Below, piece by piece: positions 13,135-21,522 of a stretch of 64,000 nucleotides of DNA. The notes beneath the pieces are model-generated. The model was not told where the DNA came from. It searched no databases and saw nothing but the letters and a program-made list of their open reading frames with translations. Positions within the stretch are counted from its first letter, which is position 1, and each line of letters begins with the position of its first letter. The DNA is from a virus: the IMG/VR virus record IMGVR_UViG_3300023181_000002, positions 1 to 64,000 of that record; one strand, 5' to 3'. Made by a program: the position numbers and the translations under genes.

Positions 13135-13277
13135 ATATCAAGCAAAACCCCTACAAGTTCATCCTCCGAAGAGGAAACACTCTGCCAAAGTGCCTTGCGA
13201 AGCTGAAGCCTGTCGAGAATTACGTTTTGATTACCTGTGACGGGAATTTACACACTTTTGAATTGAGATTAAATTGA
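13131..13277 (+). CDS. Small hypothetical protein, 48 aa
   Basis: ATG 13131 overlaps the preceding stop. MNIKQNPYKFILRRGNTLPK... basic beta-type peptide. Supported by overlap and spacing only. Confidence 0.5.
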   Translation: MNIKQNPYKFILRRGNTLPKCLAKLKPVENYVLITCDGNLHTFELRLN

Positions 13278-13284
13278 TATAATT

Positions 13285-13749
13285 ATGAAACAATTAGAAA
13301 TGAAACATTTATCGCCGTATTTGCCTTATGGATTACAACTTTATGATTCCTATGACGATATGAATGTGAGCCTTAGAGGTCTTATTTTAGATGACACGGA
13401 ACCAGTAAAAGTATCTAAATTCTTTCATCTAATTAAAAGCAGGAAAATGGATGAAATAAAGCCAATCCTCCGCCCATTATCTGACTTAATAAAGGAAATT
13501 AATATAAATGGTGAAACAATGGCGCCATGTGACTATTTCGAATATGGAGATGAAAATCAGGATGAGATATTCCGAAACGCCAGCCGAGACTTAGAAACAA
13601 TTGGCAAGTATAATCTGCATCATGATATTCAATTTCAACCTAACGGAGTAATAGAAAAATTATTCGAATGGAAATTTGATATATTCGGTCTTATTGATCA
13701 CAACCTTGCAATAGATGTTAATACTTTACAAGAAAATCCTTACGCTTAA
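13285..13749 (+). CDS. Conserved Bacteroidota phage protein (LSPYLPYGL)
   Basis: 154 residues. The N-terminal MKHLSPYLPYGLQL, the middle KPILRPLSDLIKEI and the C-terminal VIEKLFEWKFDIFGLI...LAIDVNTL are the conserved blocks of a family I know from phages and prophages of Bacteroidota. Function unknown; commonly found near replication or recombination genes. Confidence 0.8.
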   Translation: MKQLEMKHLSPYLPYGLQLYDSYDDMNVSLRGLILDDTEPVKVSKFFHLIKSRKMDEIKPILRPLSDLIKEININGETMAPCDYFEYGDENQDEIFRNASRDLETIGKYNLHHDIQFQPNGVIEKLFEWKFDIFGLIDHNLAIDVNTLQENPYA

Positions 13750-13761
13750 ATAAAAAAAAAC

Positions 13762-14103
13762 ATGAATATAAACCAATTTGTGCGCGGAGATTTAATCACG
13801 CGTGTGGAATCAAATAGTGCCGGTTGGCGAGGATATCTAGGAAGCAAACTGATCTTCTTAGGAATTATGAATAATCAAATTCACTTTAAGGATATAAGTG
13901 AAGACAGATTTATTCCTATTGTTAGTAAAGAGCCTGAAATGCTTAGCTTGGATATGGATATGTGGAGCGAAGGTTGGGCTAAATGGCAAGATCCATCAAT
14001 TTTGCTTGAAGGGTTAGACTTAAACCTGTACCTCTCAAAAGAAGAGCTTAACAGGAGGATTATAGCTGCGGTCGCGGCAGAGGATTATACATTAGCAGAT
14101 TAA
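13762..14103 (+). CDS. Conserved Bacteroidota phage protein (LDMDMWSEGW)
   Basis: 113 residues with RGDLITRVE...IHFKDIS...LSLDMDMWSEGWAKW; co-occurs with the LSPYLPYGL protein in related elements as far as I recall. Cytosolic; unknown role. Confidence 0.65.
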   Translation: MNINQFVRGDLITRVESNSAGWRGYLGSKLIFLGIMNNQIHFKDISEDRFIPIVSKEPEMLSLDMDMWSEGWAKWQDPSILLEGLDLNLYLSKEELNRRIIAAVAAEDYTLAD

Positions 14104-14123
14104 CTTAAAAAATATTTATAACC

Positions 14124-14372
14124 ATGCAAAGAATTTTGATGATATTAAGCTCTATCGCTATCGAGGACACTGTAAAACAGCACGCCGGCAATGTGTTCTT
14201 CCGCTCAAGTGTCATTCTCAATGAAGCCGGCGAACGGGTGGAGAATGCGTTAATAAAAGTTCCTACCAAAGCACTTTGTGAAGTGATTGAGAAGTACGGT
14301 CAGGATATGGAAGCCATACCTTTTGTGATGCCTCTTTTAACGATTGTTTCACCGAAATCAGCTCAGTCATGA
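14124..14372 (+). CDS. Hypothetical protein, 82 aa
   Basis: Short protein with a hydrophobic start (RILMILSSIAIED) that is not clearly a signal peptide. ATGA overlap with the next gene. Not recognised. Confidence 0.55.
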   Translation: MQRILMILSSIAIEDTVKQHAGNVFFRSSVILNEAGERVENALIKVPTKALCEVIEKYGQDMEAIPFVMPLLTIVSPKSAQS

Positions 14373-14638
14373 CCGTACTCGAAATAACCCTCTCAGGGGC
14401 AACCACCATCCTTGCAGTGATCACGATTATTCAGTCGCGGATGGCAACGAAGGCTCATCTTGAAAACATTGCAGAGCGCAAAAGGGAATCCGCTGAGTAT
14501 AATGATCTCCTCGATACAGCACTCACTCAAAAAGGCGTAATTGATGGCCTTGTAAAGATTGTTTATCAATGTCATCCGAACAGGGAGCAGTCTGCCAAGG
14601 TTAGGAGTTTAATATCAAACAAGAAAGCTAAAGTTTAA
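14369..14638 (+). CDS. Membrane-anchored hypothetical protein, 89 aa
   Basis: Residues 5-23 (EITLSGATTILAVITIIQS) form an N-terminal membrane helix followed by a charged helical cytosolic domain (ENIAERKRESAEYNDLLDTAL). Overlaps the previous gene by 4 nt. Not recognised. Confidence 0.6.
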   Translation: MTVLEITLSGATTILAVITIIQSRMATKAHLENIAERKRESAEYNDLLDTALTQKGVIDGLVKIVYQCHPNREQSAKVRSLISNKKAKV

Positions 14639-14646
14639 ACCAAAAT

Positions 14647-15924
14647 ATGAAATACTTAAAACTCCAAAACAAAGGATTGCTCGATTTAAGATTACTCTCT
14701 TTAATGGGAGGCACAACTAAATCGAAGGATGAGTTTAAAATCGGCCAATGGGGAAGCGGATTGAAATACACCTTGGCGTACCTTCTCAAAAACAACGTTG
14801 ATTTTAAGGTATTCATCGGAGAACAAGAGGTAAATATTACCACGCACACAGAAATCATCCGTGACGAAGAGTTTGAAATTATCCTTGTAAACGGAGAGAA
14901 GACTTCAATCACAACCCAGATGGGCGGTAAAGCTTGGGAACCTTGGATGATTATTCGGGAGCTTTGGTGCAATTGCCTTGATGAAGGTGAACCTTTTAAG
15001 GAAGTTACACAGGAAGTAACCGGCAAAGAAGACACTACAACGTTTTTTATTCAGGTAATCCCCGAAATCAGGGAGGTTCTTGATAATTGGGATCATTACT
15101 TTATCCATGAATTGGAGCCAATGTCAGAAACGCCTGCTCATAAAATCTACAAAGGCGGCAATGCTTTAAGATTGTACAAGCAAGGGGTGCTCATTTATGA
15201 AGACAAAAAGCAAAAAAGTTTATTCTCCTATGATATCCGTAATGCGGAAATAAATGAGCTACGAGAGTTTAAGGGAACTATTTCTTATAGCATGGTACAG
15301 GCGTTGGCATATGCCAATGAGAAGGTAATTTCTTATTTCCTTGAAAACATCACAGATCAGTTTTACGAAGGATTAATGGATTACGATTGGTATGTGTCTT
15401 TTTCTGATAACTGGAAGAAAGTAATAGGTAGCGCAAAGCTAATCCACCCGAAAGCGATTGAGACCATACAGGCGCGCGGTTTGGAATTCGACTACGCGGA
15501 GTGTATTACAGTTCCTGAGAAGGTGTTTAAATTTCTAACAGCACAATTCAACGGGGTAGGCGCTTTAAGGACTGCCGACAAAGTGAATGAGTTTTATGAG
15601 ATATATGATCAGGGACTAGAAACGAAGGTTAAGCAGGCTCAGTTAATTCTTGAAGAGTGCGGCTATTTTATTCACCCTGAATTGAAGTTCGTCTTTGGAG
15701 CTTTCGGCGATAAAAGAGTACTCGCTAAAGTGAATCTTGATTCGAAAGAGGTTCTGATCAGTGAAGCGATGAAAAATAAATCGATGTTCTGTTTCATAGG
15801 AATGCTCATTGAAGAAAATGAGCACTTTAATACGGGTTTCTCAGATCACACCCGTGAGTTCCAACAGCATTTTATCGATCTGTACACAAAATCACTTCTT
15901 GATAGTCAAAGCGTATTTTTATAA
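14647..15924 (+). CDS. GHKL-ATPase-like phage protein with C-terminal His/Glu motif
   Basis: 425 residues. The N-terminal LLSLMGGTTKSKDEFKIGQWGSGLKYTLAYLL (IGQWGSGLK at 32-40) resembles the second ATP-binding motif of Hsp90/GyrB/MutL-type (GHKL) ATPases, and LLDLRLLSLMG precedes it as helix 1. The C-terminus IEENEHFNTGFSDHTREFQ resembles the EExxH...G..D.sRxxQ element seen in large phage GHKL proteins. The central part is unrecognised. Such proteins are common in phages, with no assigned role; remodelling of protein or DNA complexes is possible. Confidence 0.55.
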   Translation: MKYLKLQNKGLLDLRLLSLMGGTTKSKDEFKIGQWGSGLKYTLAYLLKNNVDFKVFIGEQEVNITTHTEIIRDEEFEIILVNGEKTSITTQMGGKAWEPWMIIRELWCNCLDEGEPFKEVTQEVTGKEDTTTFFIQVIPEIREVLDNWDHYFIHELEPMSETPAHKIYKGGNALRLYKQGVLIYEDKKQKSLFSYDIRNAEINELREFKGTISYSMVQALAYANEKVISYFLENITDQFYEGLMDYDWYVSFSDNWKKVIGSAKLIHPKAIETIQARGLEFDYAECITVPEKVFKFLTAQFNGVGALRTADKVNEFYEIYDQGLETKVKQAQLILEECGYFIHPELKFVFGAFGDKRVLAKVNLDSKEVLISEAMKNKSMFCFIGMLIEENEHFNTGFSDHTREFQQHFIDLYTKSLLDSQSVFL

Positions 15925-15943
15925 AATTTAAACCAAAACAATC

Positions 15944-16987
15944 ATGAAACACATCTTGTTAACATCCCTTTTAAGCGCACTTTTATTCGCATCCTGCCAA
16001 CATAATGACCCTGTTGTGAAATCCTCCGAGGTGGGTTATATCCGCATGGCGTTTAACTATAAAGACGGCACCTCTGAATATTCCCGGATTGTGGACATTG
16101 AAAAGAATTCTTCTTTAAGAACAAACCTTGAGAATAGAACCATTTCAGGGGTGGTAACTTTACCGGATGGCGAGTATGGAGTGATCACAATGGAGGAAGG
16201 AAGCTGGCTTAAAGTTGAAGGGAAAGTGACAATACAGAATCTAAACACGAACAAACCTTGCGTGATTAACATCTATAAGACAGCAGATTTCGAACTGAAG
16301 GGTAGTCTGAATCTTAATGGCGGGATAACTTTCGTGAACGAGTCTCCCAACTTTAAAATCGGCAATGCGATAGAACTTCAAAATAGTAAAAGCCAGAGCA
16401 CGGGCAATTCTTTTGAATCTTATTATTCGTTCTCCTGCCAGGAGATGCAAATCAATGATCCTTATTCGATATTCATCCTTCGCGGATGTGGCACCGTAAT
16501 GACAGTAAGCAACGCGGTCAACTTTAACGGGAATGCTGAAGATAAGTTTGTACTGGTTGAAGGTGCCTCTTTGGTGACGGGGATTTTAAATGTCAACAAT
16601 AAAAATGTATTCTCCGGAGAAGGACTTGTCAAAGTGCTGAATAACGTCAATCTCAACAATAACCTCACAACTTCAAGCAAGATTAAATTCTGCTACGTAG
16701 ACGGCTCAGGAAATCCCCGTTCGCTGAATAACCCTGAGAAGTTGGGTAGTGCGGTCAGAAGCTGCGAAACAGGGTGTAAACCTTTGGCTGTTCACATCGA
16801 GAGTATTTCTGCAAAGAGTGCCGGTGAGAATAGTGTCTTTGTCAGTTTCAAAGTAACAGAGAACACCAATCTATCCTCGTGGACAGTAGAGTTCTCTAAA
16901 GGTGCCAAATCGTGGAAGAAAGTGTATAGCGGGTCCGCTTCGGAGTTAAATGTTGGAAAGGTGTTTTCTAAAGAGGTAAACTTTTGA
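15944..16987 (+). CDS. Phage-encoded outer-membrane lipoprotein, beta-helix-like
   Basis: 347 residues. A lipoprotein signal peptide ends LLFASC with Cys18 as lipidation site; QHNDP follows. The body (about 40-230) has irregular 20-25 residue beta repeats rich in Asn/Gly (GVVTLPDGEYGVITMEEGSWLKVEGKV...), suggesting a solenoid, and about 270-345 looks like a fibronectin/Ig-type domain. It lies within the plus-strand early/replication arm, so it is probably made by the infected cell and displayed on its envelope, where superinfection exclusion is a natural hypothesis. It could alternatively be a captured host surface gene. Confidence 0.6.
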   Translation: MKHILLTSLLSALLFASCQHNDPVVKSSEVGYIRMAFNYKDGTSEYSRIVDIEKNSSLRTNLENRTISGVVTLPDGEYGVITMEEGSWLKVEGKVTIQNLNTNKPCVINIYKTADFELKGSLNLNGGITFVNESPNFKIGNAIELQNSKSQSTGNSFESYYSFSCQEMQINDPYSIFILRGCGTVMTVSNAVNFNGNAEDKFVLVEGASLVTGILNVNNKNVFSGEGLVKVLNNVNLNNNLTTSSKIKFCYVDGSGNPRSLNNPEKLGSAVRSCETGCKPLAVHIESISAKSAGENSVFVSFKVTENTNLSSWTVEFSKGAKSWKKVYSGSASELNVGKVFSKEVNF

Positions 16988-16990
16988 GGT

Positions 16991-17467
16991 ATGAAACCAG
17001 AGTTAACACTTGAATTGAAAAAACGTTTCTATGCTCAATACTATGGGCAAAAAGTAATGGCAGATAAACAAATGCCGGATAAAACTTTTGACGTGGATTT
17101 AACTTATGCTGAAAGGGAAAGAAGTTATTTAAAACTTCGTTCGGTTTCGAAAATTACCGACGAAGAAGCGATTGAGGTTGCTAAGATAATTTTACCTCGC
17201 TTTGATGTATCATCAGTCGAACGTGGCGATGAAGTGGGAGTTTGGCTAGGTGATCATAGAGTTAGTATTTACAATGATTCATCTGGATTTTGCTTGGAAT
17301 ATAGAGAACACCCTAAGCAGATAGAGAGTTGTTACATAACTATGAACATCTTTAACGAACTTCATGCCTATCAATATCTTCAATCGATCGGAGTAATAAC
17401 CGATTTCATGGGCTACTCCGTAGAAGAACTTGTAAATGCCGGTTGGGTTAGACTTATTGAATCATGA
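16991..17467 (+). CDS. Hypothetical protein, 158 aa
   Basis: Soluble mixed alpha/beta sequence; VGVWLGDHRVSIYNDSSGFCLEYRE is a beta-rich middle and EELVNAGWVRLIES the end. Starts 3 nt after the lipoprotein stop and overlaps the next gene. Not recognised. Confidence 0.6.
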   Translation: MKPELTLELKKRFYAQYYGQKVMADKQMPDKTFDVDLTYAERERSYLKLRSVSKITDEEAIEVAKIILPRFDVSSVERGDEVGVWLGDHRVSIYNDSSGFCLEYREHPKQIESCYITMNIFNELHAYQYLQSIGVITDFMGYSVEELVNAGWVRLIES

Positions 17468-17688
17468 AGCAACACACCTTCAAGCCCCACCCTTCGCCGA
17501 TGGACATCCCTCACAGTTATAATCCCGAAAGGTGTACCACTTGCGGGATGGATAAATACCCGATAAAGCTGAGAGTTGACGGAGAATACATTTACTATAA
17601 TTTATACTGGGGAAACAACAGATACCTCGGGGAGAATCTCCCTGAGTGTGTAAACTGGGAAGAGGAAAACTTTAAACGGATCGATTGA
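17464..17688 (+). CDS. Small protein with CxxC motif, 74 aa
   Basis: Contains ERCTTCGMDKYP, a single CxxC; a full zinc ribbon would need a second pair, and only one more Cys (in PECVNW) is present. Function unknown. Confidence 0.55.
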   Translation: MKQHTFKPHPSPMDIPHSYNPERCTTCGMDKYPIKLRVDGEYIYYNLYWGNNRYLGENLPECVNWEEENFKRID

Positions 17689-17689
17689 T

Positions 17690-17947
17690 ATGAAAAGAGA
17701 TAAAATAGCGAGGTGTAATATTGTCTGCCAGGATTATGAAACAGCAAAAGATGTTGTAGAAAAACTACTTGAGAAAGGATTTACATGGAGATACCCTGAA
17801 GAGGTTACTTCCTACGGATGGGACTTGGTAAAATCTCCTGCTGTGTATTCTATCGAAGGAGGCTTTATTGTCATATCGGATATGGAAATGCAATCCCGGT
17901 CAAAGTTGCAGATTACAGGGAAGTATTTCTTGGTGAATAATTATTGA
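17690..17947 (+). CDS. Hypothetical protein, 85 aa
   Basis: NIVCQDYETAKDVVEKLLEKGFTWRYP is a strand-helix unit typical of small ferredoxin-like phage proteins. Last gene before the promoter at 17965. Not recognised further. Confidence 0.6.
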   Translation: MKRDKIARCNIVCQDYETAKDVVEKLLEKGFTWRYPEEVTSYGWDLVKSPAVYSIEGGFIVISDMEMQSRSKLQITGKYFLVNNY

Positions 17948-17964
17948 AAAATAATTGGTAATAT

Positions 17965-17997
17965 TTGGTATATTTAAAAACATTTTAGTTAACTTTG
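17965..17997 (+). promoter_or_regulatory. Promoter upstream of the MerR-like gene
   Basis: TTG at 17965-17967 and TAACTTTG at 17990-17997 (25 nt between starts, two more than in the other promoters). Its transcript would start only a few nt before ATG 18002, giving a nearly leaderless mRNA. Confidence 0.5.
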
Positions 17998-18001
17998 GTG
18001 T

Positions 18002-18151
18002 ATGGAATACAAAATGAAAGAGTATGCGGCGCTGAAGCGTGTGTCATATCAAACCATAAAGATGTGGGTAAAAAAAGGATTGGTTAAGACGATAGCTCTG
18101 CCAAGTGGTCGCGTCCGGATTATCGACGAGAATTTAGAAGTGCCATCTTAA
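18002..18151 (+). CDS. MerR/excisionase-like DNA-binding protein, 49 aa
   Basis: MKEYAALKRVSYQTIKMWVKKGLV is a compact MerR-type helix-turn-helix with a following beta turn (IALPSGRVRII). The size matches excisionase/AlpA-like regulators. Directly upstream of an antirepressor gene and with its own promoter, it is likely part of a small control circuit. No integrase is visible, so a role in excision cannot be claimed. Confidence 0.7.
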   Translation: MEYKMKEYAALKRVSYQTIKMWVKKGLVKTIALPSGRVRIIDENLEVPS

Positions 18152-18162
18152 ATAATTGATAT

Positions 18163-18966
18163 ATGAATAATTTGATTCACAGAGAACAAAAGGTAGTGAC
18201 TACTTCGATTTTAGCTAATAAGCTGGGAGCTGATGAAAACCAATTGAAGAATAATTTCGCCAGGAATAAAGAGCGATATATGGAAGGGGTTCATTTCTTC
18301 CTTCTTAAAGGTTCTGAATTAAAGGAGTTTAAAGGCGAAGTCACAAATAGTGACCTTGCGGAAATACCTTCAAATGTGAATCAAATTTATCTATGGACAG
18401 AAAAAGGAGCTTTCAATCATGTTAAAAGTTTAGGCACTGATGAAGCGTGGGATGCGTATCAGACTCTCGTAAATACTTACTTCCGGCTGAAAGAAATCGT
18501 AACGAGTGATCAACCGAGACTTCCTCAAACTTATTTAGAGGCACTTAAAGAGCTTGTTACCGTAAAGGAATCTGAAGAGAGACTTCTTGCTGAAAATGCC
18601 ATCTTAACACCAAAAGCGGAATTCGTTGACGCGGTACTTGCTTCAAAGAGCACATTCACAGTGACGGAGATTGCTAATGAACTTGGATTAACCGGAGCCG
18701 CTCTGAATAAGATTCTTGTTAGCAGGAATATCCAATACAAAAATGGTAAAGGCTATTTACTTTATGCCAACTACAACGGGAAGGGTTATACCGAGACAAG
18801 AACGCACCCTTACGTAGTAAAAGAAACCGGCGCGACCTTTACAGAGCACTATACGGTATGGACGGAGCGAGGCAGAGTCTTTATTCACCACCTTGTCAAT
18901 GAAAGACTATCTTGGTCTATACCCGGAAAGAAAAAAGCTGAAGAGGCAATTCAAAAAATAGGATAA
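18163..18966 (+). CDS. Phage antirepressor (ORF6N plus KilAC domains)
   Basis: 267 residues. Residues 5-110 (REQKVVTTSILANKLGADENQLKNNFARNK...YLWTEKGAFNHVKSLGTDEAWDAY) are an ORF6N/KilA-N type DNA-binding domain; a coiled linker (about 125-150) leads to a C-terminal KilAC domain (STFTVTEIANELGLTGAALNKIL...TEHYTVWTERGRVFIHHL). Such proteins relieve repression of lytic genes in temperate phages, here hinting at a lysogenic history. Confidence 0.85.
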   Translation: MNNLIHREQKVVTTSILANKLGADENQLKNNFARNKERYMEGVHFFLLKGSELKEFKGEVTNSDLAEIPSNVNQIYLWTEKGAFNHVKSLGTDEAWDAYQTLVNTYFRLKEIVTSDQPRLPQTYLEALKELVTVKESEERLLAENAILTPKAEFVDAVLASKSTFTVTEIANELGLTGAALNKILVSRNIQYKNGKGYLLYANYNGKGYTETRTHPYVVKETGATFTEHYTVWTERGRVFIHHLVNERLSWSIPGKKKAEEAIQKIG

Positions 18967-18984
18967 TAAACTAAATAAAACTTC

Positions 18985-19308
18985 ATGGAACAACCATATT
19001 ACGCAAGCGTTGACTTTGACAAGGATTACCTCAGAGAGTGTGATTTGATTAAAAAATTCACAGGACTTGATCAATATTCAATAGGATCAAATGATTTGCT
19101 CGATGCTATTCTTGAAATAGAATCATCGGGAGAGTTTTGTTTTACGAGGACTAAATGGAATTGCAGTATAGATTACTGTGATCTTTCTAGGCGAGGTGAA
19201 TGTGCTTTGTCTTTTGGTATTACACAATGGTTCACCGCTGAAGAAAATTGCATTCACTTTGTTTTGGTTCAATTTGTTGAATGGTATTTTAAAGCAACAC
19301 GATCATGA
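18985..19308 (+). CDS. Hypothetical protein, 107 aa
   Basis: Soluble protein with several Cys (FCFTRTKWNCSIDYCDLSRRGEC) and an aromatic C-terminus. ATGA-type overlap with the next gene. Not recognised. Confidence 0.55.
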   Translation: MEQPYYASVDFDKDYLRECDLIKKFTGLDQYSIGSNDLLDAILEIESSGEFCFTRTKWNCSIDYCDLSRRGECALSFGITQWFTAEENCIHFVLVQFVEWYFKATRS

Positions 19309-19529
19309 CAGATCCAAATCACGCAGCATTTCCATTTCAATATGTAGAGAAAGATACACTGATAATTCATCCGGGTCTTTCTATTAGGCACTACTTTGCA
19401 GCGTTAGCCATGCAGGGGATGCTAGCAGATCAAACATATGTACAACCCAATCAATCTAACATAATAGCCGAGGAGGCTGTAAAATTAGCAGATGCATTAA
19501 TTGAGGAATTAAACAAAGAGAAATCATGA
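19305..19529 (+). CDS. Small conserved phage protein (GLSIRHYFAALAMQG)
   Basis: 74 residues. HPGLSIRHYFAALAMQGMLA and a C-terminal AEEAVKLADALIEEL are the two conserved blocks of a family very common in phages and prophages of many hosts; no function is established. Confidence 0.75.
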   Translation: MTDPNHAAFPFQYVEKDTLIIHPGLSIRHYFAALAMQGMLADQTYVQPNQSNIIAEEAVKLADALIEELNKEKS

Positions 19530-19825
19530 AGATAAAGGAGGCTCAGGTATATCAGTGGCTTGATCAGGTAAAGGCTGAAGAAATATCATTTAGCAGGATG
19601 GTCGAGCTGATTAATGAAGAGGCAAATAAAGTTGAATGGTTTAAACCTTCTGAGAAAATGCCTAAAGAAGATGACGAACTTGTAATTATCATTTCGGTAG
19701 GTAATTACAAGTTTCAACAAAACATGCTTTACTTTAAGCACAGAAAAACGTGGTTTAAGAAACTTGTTCACGCTTGGCGACTACGAAGAGCCCCAGTTCC
19801 AATTCCATCAGAATTTCAAAATTAG
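19526..19825 (+). CDS. DUF551-like small protein
   Basis: 99 residues. A helical N-terminus is followed by WFKPSEKMPKEDDELVIIIS, resembling the W-P-S-E-x-x-P...VL(V) start of DUF551; the usual WxPLP ending is degenerate here. A clearer DUF551 member is at 28221-28565. Confidence 0.5.
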   Translation: MKIKEAQVYQWLDQVKAEEISFSRMVELINEEANKVEWFKPSEKMPKEDDELVIIISVGNYKFQQNMLYFKHRKTWFKKLVHAWRLRRAPVPIPSEFQN

Positions 19826-19837
19826 ATATTAAGCATT

Positions 19838-20191
19838 ATGAAACCTTGGCAAGAAGTATTCAAACCGCCATTCGTCCAATGGGAAGGCATCTCTTATGTG
19901 TTCGATTCTCAGGACACCTTCGTCTTTCAGTTTATCACCACCAATGAAGATTATCAGAAGATATGCCTGGAAATAATCAACGGCACGAGCAGCAAGAGGA
20001 TTCAAACTCCTTTGGAGTATAAATCCGGATATATACAAGACCTTGAAGGGAGGAAGTTGATACTTCTGCGCGGCTGGGGTCACCTCACTGGAGTAGGCGG
20101 ATTGAATTTACCCGATGAAGAGGCGCGATCTATTCAGGATGGATTTGCGAAGTATTTGCTTGAAAAGTTGAATGGAAATGAAAACGTATAA
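19838..20191 (+). CDS. Conserved phage protein (RGWGHLTGVGGLNL)
   Basis: 117 residues. LLRGWGHLTGVGGLNLPDEEARSIQDGFAKYLLEKL resembles a family of small proteins in Bacteroidota phages and prophages. Cytosolic; unknown role. Confidence 0.65.
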   Translation: MKPWQEVFKPPFVQWEGISYVFDSQDTFVFQFITTNEDYQKICLEIINGTSSKRIQTPLEYKSGYIQDLEGRKLILLRGWGHLTGVGGLNLPDEEARSIQDGFAKYLLEKLNGNENV

Positions 20192-20209
20192 CCAACCCCG
20201 GCAATCATT

Positions 20210-20455
20210 ATGTGTAACTGTATAAAAACAATAAGAGAACGATTTATTCAACAGTCTGGCATCAAATATATGAAATTTGATTTGGACGATGTCAGAAGTT
20301 ATTCTCCAGAAGGGAAGCAAATTGGAGGCAATAAAACAGGGCAACGGGTTTTCATTGGAGAGGAGAAATTAAAGAAAGATGGCTCTAAAGAGCTAAAGGA
20401 GCGGAAAAGTTTTATAGCCCATACTTACTGCCCGTTTTGTGGCAAAAAATATTAA
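20210..20455 (+). CDS. Small zinc-ribbon-like protein, 81 aa
   Basis: An N-terminal CNC and a C-terminal CPFCGKKY provide a possible four-Cys metal site bracketing the chain. Basic middle segment. Possibly nucleic-acid binding. Confidence 0.6.
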   Translation: MCNCIKTIRERFIQQSGIKYMKFDLDDVRSYSPEGKQIGGNKTGQRVFIGEEKLKKDGSKELKERKSFIAHTYCPFCGKKY

Positions 20456-20460
20456 TCATC

Positions 20461-20805
20461 ATGACAAAAGAAACCAACCTCGAAGACATCAGCTTCGATA
20501 CGATCTACGACACCGTCAAAGAAATCTCTACAGCTACAATCACGACAAAATCATCTTTGGGATATTTTTCTTCAGACATTTTCCTATATGGAGAACTAGG
20601 ACAGAGTCAGGTTTCGATGCGAAACGACTCCGGAATGGTAGAGATGTTGATCACAGATCCCGATGGGAAGTTTATCTATTTGGGTAAACTCTCTTTAATG
20701 CTCCCGATGGGGTTTATCGCTGGAGAGTTTTATGGCGTATTTAAAGCGGTTTCGGCTTATGTTAAGGGTGGATTTGACGAGGTTAAACTTGAAGAGAGAT
20801 CATGA
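20461..20805 (+). CDS. Hypothetical protein, 114 aa
   Basis: ATG 20461 (MTKETNLED) is chosen over an earlier ATG at 20437 that overlaps the previous gene. Beta-rich centre and a hydrophobic stretch (LSLMLPMGFIAGEFYGVF) too short to be a sure membrane helix. Overlaps the next gene by 4 nt. Confidence 0.6.
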   Translation: MTKETNLEDISFDTIYDTVKEISTATITTKSSLGYFSSDIFLYGELGQSQVSMRNDSGMVEMLITDPDGKFIYLGKLSLMLPMGFIAGEFYGVFKAVSAYVKGGFDEVKLEERS

Positions 20806-21050
20806 GAGACGGTAGCAATAATAATTGGGTTTATTTAGATCCAGATAATAGAAAGAATCCGCCTGAAACTCTTCATTGCTGTCGTTGTATGCGTACTTTG
20901 AAGGATACACCATCTTTCACCAGTTTCATATCGGTAGAAGTTCATCGTGAGCATCCATGGGTAAGAAAAAGTATACTTGGCAGGCAATTGATAGGATCTG
21001 ATTGTTGGAATAAAATTAAGGGGAATATTGTAGAAGATGATGATATATGA
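20802..21050 (+). CDS. Small protein with CCRC motif, 82 aa
   Basis: HCCRCMRTLKD provides one Cys cluster, with a single later Cys (GSDCW). Acidic tail VEDDDI. ATGA overlap with the next gene. Not recognised. Confidence 0.55.
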   Translation: MRDGSNNNWVYLDPDNRKNPPETLHCCRCMRTLKDTPSFTSFISVEVHREHPWVRKSILGRQLIGSDCWNKIKGNIVEDDDI

Positions 21051-21223
21051 GAATCTACACCGTAAAATTCTACCAGGACGAGAAATTAAAATCCACAAAG
21101 ACCTTTTCAAAAGACTCCCTTGAAGAGGTGTACTGCGAAGCGGATAACGTGCTCAGGAAGCATCCGAAGTGGGACTGGGAAGTAATAGTGCCGAGAAAAG
21201 AAAATGAAAATATTTCTCACTAA
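21047..21223 (+). CDS. Small hypothetical protein, 58 aa
   Basis: ATG 21047 in the overlap with the previous stop; MRIYTVKFYQDEKLKSTKTF... has the beta-hairpin-plus-helix look of small phage accessory proteins. Ends just before the promoter at 21227. Confidence 0.55.
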   Translation: MRIYTVKFYQDEKLKSTKTFSKDSLEEVYCEADNVLRKHPKWDWEVIVPRKENENISH

Positions 21224-21226
21224 AGT

Positions 21227-21257
21227 TTGCATTGTAATTACCAATTATATATCTTTG
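21227..21257 (+). promoter_or_regulatory. Bacteroidota-type promoter upstream of the RHH gene
   Basis: TTG at 21227-21229 and a perfect TATCTTTG at 21250-21257, 23 nt between starts as in the promoters at 2869, 6441 and 29387. Drives the small DNA-binding protein at 21281 and probably the SSB operon by read-through. Confidence 0.7.
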
Positions 21258-21280
21258 ATGCTAACAATATAGATATATTT

Positions 21281-21454
21281 ATGGAAATCAATATCGAAAG
21301 AAAATCAGACGAAAGAGCATCCTTTATGGTGCGCATGTCAAAAGAATTCCACGAAGAGGCAAAGAAAAGAGCAGCATCCCTGGGGTTAACTCTGAACGCG
21401 TATGTGATCATGAGAATCCGGTTGGATATGCCTGCTAAAGAAATTACTCCTTAA
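21281..21454 (+). CDS. Ribbon-helix-helix-like protein, 57 aa
   Basis: ATG 21281 is preferred to 21227, which lies inside the promoter. RASFMVRMSKEFHEEAKKRAASLGLTLNAYVIMRI is a strand followed by two helices, typical of Arc/CopG regulators. Gene is flanked by its own promoter and terminator, so it may be an independently expressed regulator. Confidence 0.65.
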   Translation: MEINIERKSDERASFMVRMSKEFHEEAKKRAASLGLTLNAYVIMRIRLDMPAKEITP

Positions 21455-21487
21455 TCAGACGGGGAGTGATATGGAGGGTAATCAGGT

Positions 21488-21522
21488 CTACTGCCTGACG
21501 GGAGTGTTGGGCAGTAGCTTTT
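21488..21522 (+). terminator. Terminator after the RHH gene
   Basis: CTACTGCC (21488-21495) pairs with GGCAGTAG (21510-21517) and is followed by CTTTTT. The upstream sequence TAATCAGACGGGGAGTG is echoed around the stem (TAATCAG...ACGGGAGTG), so alternative pairings of GGAGT with ACTCC (21446-21450) are possible. Confidence 0.65.

Noticed and set aside
14628-15035. 135-codon minus-strand frame opposite the GHKL-like gene
   Set aside because: Antisense shadow without a promoter or neighbours on that strand.
18002-18966. Lysogeny module with integrase
   Set aside because: MerR-like and antirepressor genes are present, but no integrase, CI-type repressor or att-like direct repeats are seen in the window.
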